Source of the DNA: Syntrophomonadaceae bacterium
Lineage (GTDB): Bacteria > Bacillota > Dethiobacteria > DTU022
DNA length: 6,854 nt
Direction: 5' to 3'
NCBI GenBank assembly: GCA_003566935.1
Contig: PXBM01000136.1
Span: 1-6,854 of the forward strand
Shown: piece by piece, positions 5,988 through 6,854 of the stretch
How the letters are laid out: each line of letters opens with the position of its first letter
Numbering within the stretch: the stretch's first letter is position 1
Notes under the pieces: generated by a model
Told to the model about the DNA's origin: nothing
Seen by the model: the letters and a program-made list of their open reading frames with translations, nothing else
The model's database searches: none
Position numbers and translations under genes: made by a program

Positions 5988-6854
5988 TTGAAGCGTGTTG
6001 TGGGGATTAGTCTCGGCTCATCGGCCAGGAACCACGAAGTAACAATAGAGCTGATGGGGCAACAGTATAAAATTGAGCGGATCGGTACTGACGGCAACAT
6101 GAATAAAATGATTGATATCATCCGGGAGCTAGACGGCAAGGTTGATGCTTTCGGCCTGGGTGGAATGGATCTATATATTTATGCAGTCGATCGACGCTAT
6201 GAATTCAGGGATGCCAGGAGGATATCACGCGCTGCTGAAAAAACACCTATTGTCGATGGTTCCGGTTTGAAAAACACTTTAGAGCGCAGGACAATTGAAC
6301 AGCTGGCGGCAGAAACTGATCTTTTCATAGAGACAAAAAAAGTGCTTTTGATGTCGGCTATGGATCGGCTGGGAATGGCCCAGGCCTTTGAAAAAGCCGG
6401 CTGCAAAATGACCTATGGAGATATTCCTTTTGTCCTCGGGCTGCCAGTACCCCTGGCATCATTAAAAACCCTGGCCATGTTCGCCCGGGTCCTTGCGCCA
6501 CTGGTCGGCCAGCTGCCCTTTACGATGATTTATCCCACCGGTGATAAACAGGCTGTCAATAAAACTCGCTTTCCCCGCTATTTTTTCGATAATGATATTA
6601 TTGCCGGTGATTTTCATTTTATACATCGTTATATGCCGGCAGAACTGCCGGGTAAAACTATTGTTACCAACACTGTTACCAGTGATGACGTGGAATTTCT
6701 AAAGGAACGCAAACTAAAAACCCTGATCACAACCACCCCTGAGATGGAAGGGCGATCCTTCGGGACAAATGTTATGGAAGCGCTCCTGGTATGTATGGGC
6801 GAAGGCAAAAAGGAGCTTAGTGAGGAACAGTACAACAATCTGCTTGATCAGCTA
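5988..6854 (+). CDS. Conserved protein of the 'quinate 5-dehydrogenase'-labelled clostridial family, 3'-truncated
   Basis: The reading frame starts at TTG 5988 and is open for 289 codons to the right edge, so the 3' end is outside the window. The opening GISLGSSARNHEV, VDAFGLGGMDLYIY (52-65), PIVDGSGLKNTLERR (87-101), YPTGDKQ (182-188) and TTTPEMEGRSFGTNVMEA (248-265) look like conserved, glycine-rich motifs. From memory such proteins are labelled 'quinate 5-dehydrogenase' in Clostridia and sit beside an HTH gene as here. I see no classical GxGxxG dinucleotide-binding loop and no shikimate-dehydrogenase-type catalytic Lys/Asp pattern that I can assign, so the label should not be taken as function. 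No signal peptide is seen; LPVPLASLKTLAMFARVLAPLVG (151-173, given here only as a region rich in hydrophobic residues) is interrupted by K and R and is unlikely to span a membrane. That it is a real gene is highly likely from codon pattern, operon position and ribosome binding site. Confidence 0.7.
   Translation, partial: MKRVVGISLGSSARNHEVTIELMGQQYKIERIGTDGNMNKMIDIIRELDGKVDAFGLGGMDLYIYAVDRRYEFRDARRISRAAEKTPIVDGSGLKNTLERRTIEQLAAETDLFIETKKVLLMSAMDRLGMAQAFEKAGCKMTYGDIPFVLGLPVPLASLKTLAMFARVLAPLVGQLPFTMIYPTGDKQAVNKTRFPRYFFDNDIIAGDFHFIHRYMPAELPGKTIVTNTVTSDDVEFLKERKLKTLITTTPEMEGRSFGTNVMEALLVCMGEGKKELSEEQYNNLLDQL

Overview
The window looks like a piece of chromosome from an anaerobic member of the Bacillota (Clostridia, of the Peptococcaceae / Syntrophomonadaceae / Thermoanaerobacterales kind). 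The evidence is the medium-GC composition, strong GGAGG-type ribosome binding sites, use of TTG starts, an oxygen-sensitive-looking 2-hydroxyacyl-CoA-dehydratase-type iron-sulfur protein, and a downstream regulator/'quinate dehydrogenase-like' pair that I recall from such genomes. This placement is inference; no rRNA or other marker gene is present. All seven genes lie on the + strand. The first is cut by the left edge and the last by the right edge.

Left part (1-3116): the two ATPase subunits of an oligopeptide/dipeptide ABC importer (dppD-like, truncated at its 5' end, then dppF-like, whose ATG directly follows the dppD stop). They are followed 51 bases later by an M20-family zinc peptidase with a strong ribosome binding site. 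The simple reading is a peptide import and breakdown operon: the transporter brings in short peptides and the cytosolic peptidase hydrolyses them or related N-acyl/amide substrates. The permease and binding-protein genes would be expected upstream of the window.

Middle (3147-5302): an orphan CoA-dehydratase/activase-related protein with three conserved-looking cysteines follows closely and is probably cotranscribed with the peptidase. After a 95-base gap with a possible promoter comes a DusB-type tRNA-dihydrouridine synthase starting at TTG.

Right part (5303-6854): a 129-base intergenic region holds a reasonable sigma-A-type promoter (TTGCAA, 17 bases, TAGAAT) with a perfect 6+6 inverted repeat at the predicted transcription start. 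It precedes a small helix-turn-helix protein of 177 aa. A gene of at least 289 codons with a TTG start follows after 22 bases and runs off the right edge. It belongs to a family that, as far as I recall, is labelled 'quinate 5-dehydrogenase' in Clostridia, but I see no classical dinucleotide-binding motif. This regulator/enzyme pair and the orphan iron-sulfur protein are the least understood parts of the window. I found no RNA genes, CRISPR arrays, insertion sequences or long repeats, and no convincing terminator.
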